This document shows, in pieces, positions 4,297 through 5,387 of a stretch of DNA of 5,387 bases; position 1 is the first letter of the stretch, and each line of letters starts with the position of its first letter. Under the pieces are notes generated by a model, which saw only the letters and a program-made list of their open reading frames with translations, had not been told where the DNA came from and ran no database searches. The stretch is from NCBI GenBank assembly GCA_947475795.1, contig CANJOX010000247.1, positions 1 through 5,387 of the forward strand, in the 5' to 3' direction. The stretch comes from Gemmatimonadota bacterium (GTDB lineage: Bacteria > Gemmatimonadota > Gemmatimonadetes > Gemmatimonadales > Gemmatimonadaceae). The position numbers were made by a program, and so were the translations under genes.

Positions 4297-5387
4297 ATGC
4301 CCGCTTTGCGTTCCCTCGTCGGCGCGGCGTTCGTTGCCGCCCCGCTCTGCCTGTCGGCTCAAACCCCCGCTCCCAAGGCGCCCGCCGACCTGATCGTCAC
4401 CAACGCGCGTGTCTACACCGCCGACGACGCCCGCCCGCTGGTCGAGGCGTTCGCGGTGCGCGACGGACGCATCGCCTTCGTGGGCTCGCAGCGCGAAGCC
4501 GCTGTGCTCAAAGGACCGAACACCCGCGTGGTGGACGCCGGTGGACGCACGGTGATCCCGGGCATGGTGGACGCGCACGCGCACTTCAGCGGGCTGGCCC
4601 AGACGCTGCGGTCGGTGGACCTCACTGGCACCAACAGCCTGGCCGAGGTGATCGCGCGGGTGGTGGCCAAGTCGAAGTCGGTGCCCGCGGGCACGTGGAT
4701 CACGGGCCGGGGGTGGGATCAGAATGACTGGGGCGTGACCGACTTCCCCACGCACGACGCGCTCACGGCGGCGCTCCCCGATCATCCGGTGCTGCTGGAG
4801 CGGGTGGACGGGCACGCGACGTACGCCAACATGGCCGCGATGAAGGCGGCCGGTGTCACCGCCGCCTCGAAGTCGCCGGTGGGCGGGCAGATCATCAAGG
4901 ATGCCAAGGGCAATCCCACGGGCGTGTTCGTGGACAATGCCAGTGATGTGCTCGAAGCCAAAGTGCCGGCACCCACGGCGGCCGAGTACAAGAGCGCGCT
5001 CAAGGAAGCGATCGCGCTCATGCACAGCTGGGGACTCACCGGCATGCACGATGCCGGCGCTACGCGCACGGCGATCGATACGTACGAAGAGCTCGCCAAG
5101 GCGAAGGAGCTGAACCTCCGCTTGTACGTGATGATCGGCGACGACAAGGCGGCGCTCGACCATTACTTCGCGAAGGGACCGCAGTCGGCGATGTACGACG
5201 GGCAGCTGTGGGTGCGCGCCGTGAAGCTGTACGCCGACGGCGCGATGGGCTCGCGCGGTGCCGCGCTGCTGGAGCCGTACAGCGACGACCCGAACAACTC
5301 GGGGTTGCTGAAGAGCACGCAGGAGCACATCCGCGAGGTAGCCGAACGTGGGCTCAAGGCGGGGTTCCAGATCAACTCGCACGCCAT
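4297..5387 (+). CDS. Exported YtcJ-type amidohydrolase (amidohydrolase 3 family), 3' end outside window
   Basis: This is a metal-dependent hydrolase of the amidohydrolase superfamily, the branch with YtcJ, LAF3 and N-substituted formamide deformylase (Pfam Amidohydro_3). Its substrate is unknown, probably a C-N or amide bond. A signal peptide (1-21, cut near LSA/QTP) points to export, unlike cytoplasmic members. Next come DLIVTNARVYTADD (31-44) and IAFVG (59-63), the beta-sandwich start, then VIPGMVDAHAHF (86-97) with metal ligands His94 and His96. DGHATYAN (171-178) and VKLYADGAMGSRGAAL (309-324), the family hallmark with Lys310, follow. The window ends inside the next hallmark, QINSHA(IGD), whose histidine is residue 362. 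So 363 codons are present of a usual length of roughly 550. ATG at 4297 is the start that yields the signal peptide. No clear ribosome site precedes it; the nearest purine run, GCGGGA, is about 19 bases away. It stands downstream of a terminator, so it likely has its own promoter. Confidence 0.88.
   Translation, partial: MPALRSLVGAAFVAAPLCLSAQTPAPKAPADLIVTNARVYTADDARPLVEAFAVRDGRIAFVGSQREAAVLKGPNTRVVDAGGRTVIPGMVDAHAHFSGLAQTLRSVDLTGTNSLAEVIARVVAKSKSVPAGTWITGRGWDQNDWGVTDFPTHDALTAALPDHPVLLERVDGHATYANMAAMKAAGVTAASKSPVGGQIIKDAKGNPTGVFVDNASDVLEAKVPAPTAAEYKSALKEAIALMHSWGLTGMHDAGATRTAIDTYEELAKAKELNLRLYVMIGDDKAALDHYFAKGPQSAMYDGQLWVRAVKLYADGAMGSRGAALLEPYSDDPNNSGLLKSTQEHIREVAERGLKAGFQINSHA

Noticed and set aside
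4264..5382. A 372-codon minus-strand open frame antisense to the amidohydrolase
   Set aside because: It is Arg/His-rich, low in hydrophobic pattern and carries no motif. The plus strand encodes clear amidohydrolase hallmarks, so this is an antisense shadow.

Overview
The window is GC-rich chromosomal DNA from a bacterium. The GC-rich third codon positions, two consecutive exported proteins (a one-domain fasciclin protein and a YtcJ-type amidohydrolase), a divergent SDF-family transporter and the trace of an M24B peptidase resemble what I know of Gemmatimonadota. That placement is inference; no rRNA or marker gene is present.

Layout. On the minus strand, 978 to 78 is a two-gene unit that looks like an MqsR/MqsA-type toxin-antitoxin module: a small toxin-like gene, then a zinc-finger/helix-turn-helix gene, overlapping by 11 bases. 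On the plus strand, 1169-1768 encodes a YggT-family membrane protein with two YggT-like halves. It is followed by a decayed stretch (about 1821-2154) whose last 80 codons read like the end of an Xaa-Pro aminopeptidase (M24B) that has lost its catalytic centre. On the minus strand, 3448-2093 is a dicarboxylate/amino acid:cation symporter (SDF family) whose 3' end overlaps the remnant convergently. Its start faces a plus-strand fasciclin-domain gene (3704-4189) across about 255 bases of intergenic DNA. That gap holds a perfect 8+8 inverted repeat and an ECF-sigma-like promoter match. The fasciclin gene ends in a strong hairpin terminator. An amidohydrolase-3/YtcJ gene then starts at 4297 and runs off the right edge.

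How they fit together. The toxin-antitoxin pair is self-contained. The fasciclin and amidohydrolase genes are co-directional but separated by a directional terminator, so they are probably separate transcripts. The transporter and the fasciclin gene share a divergent control region. Nothing ties these genes into one pathway, and I see no CRISPR array, rRNA, tRNA, insertion sequence or large novel system. The points most worth checking are the divergent toxin, the altered ion/substrate motifs of the transporter, the promoter-operator arrangement before the fasciclin gene, and the peptidase remnant with its 9-base repeat at the deletion point.
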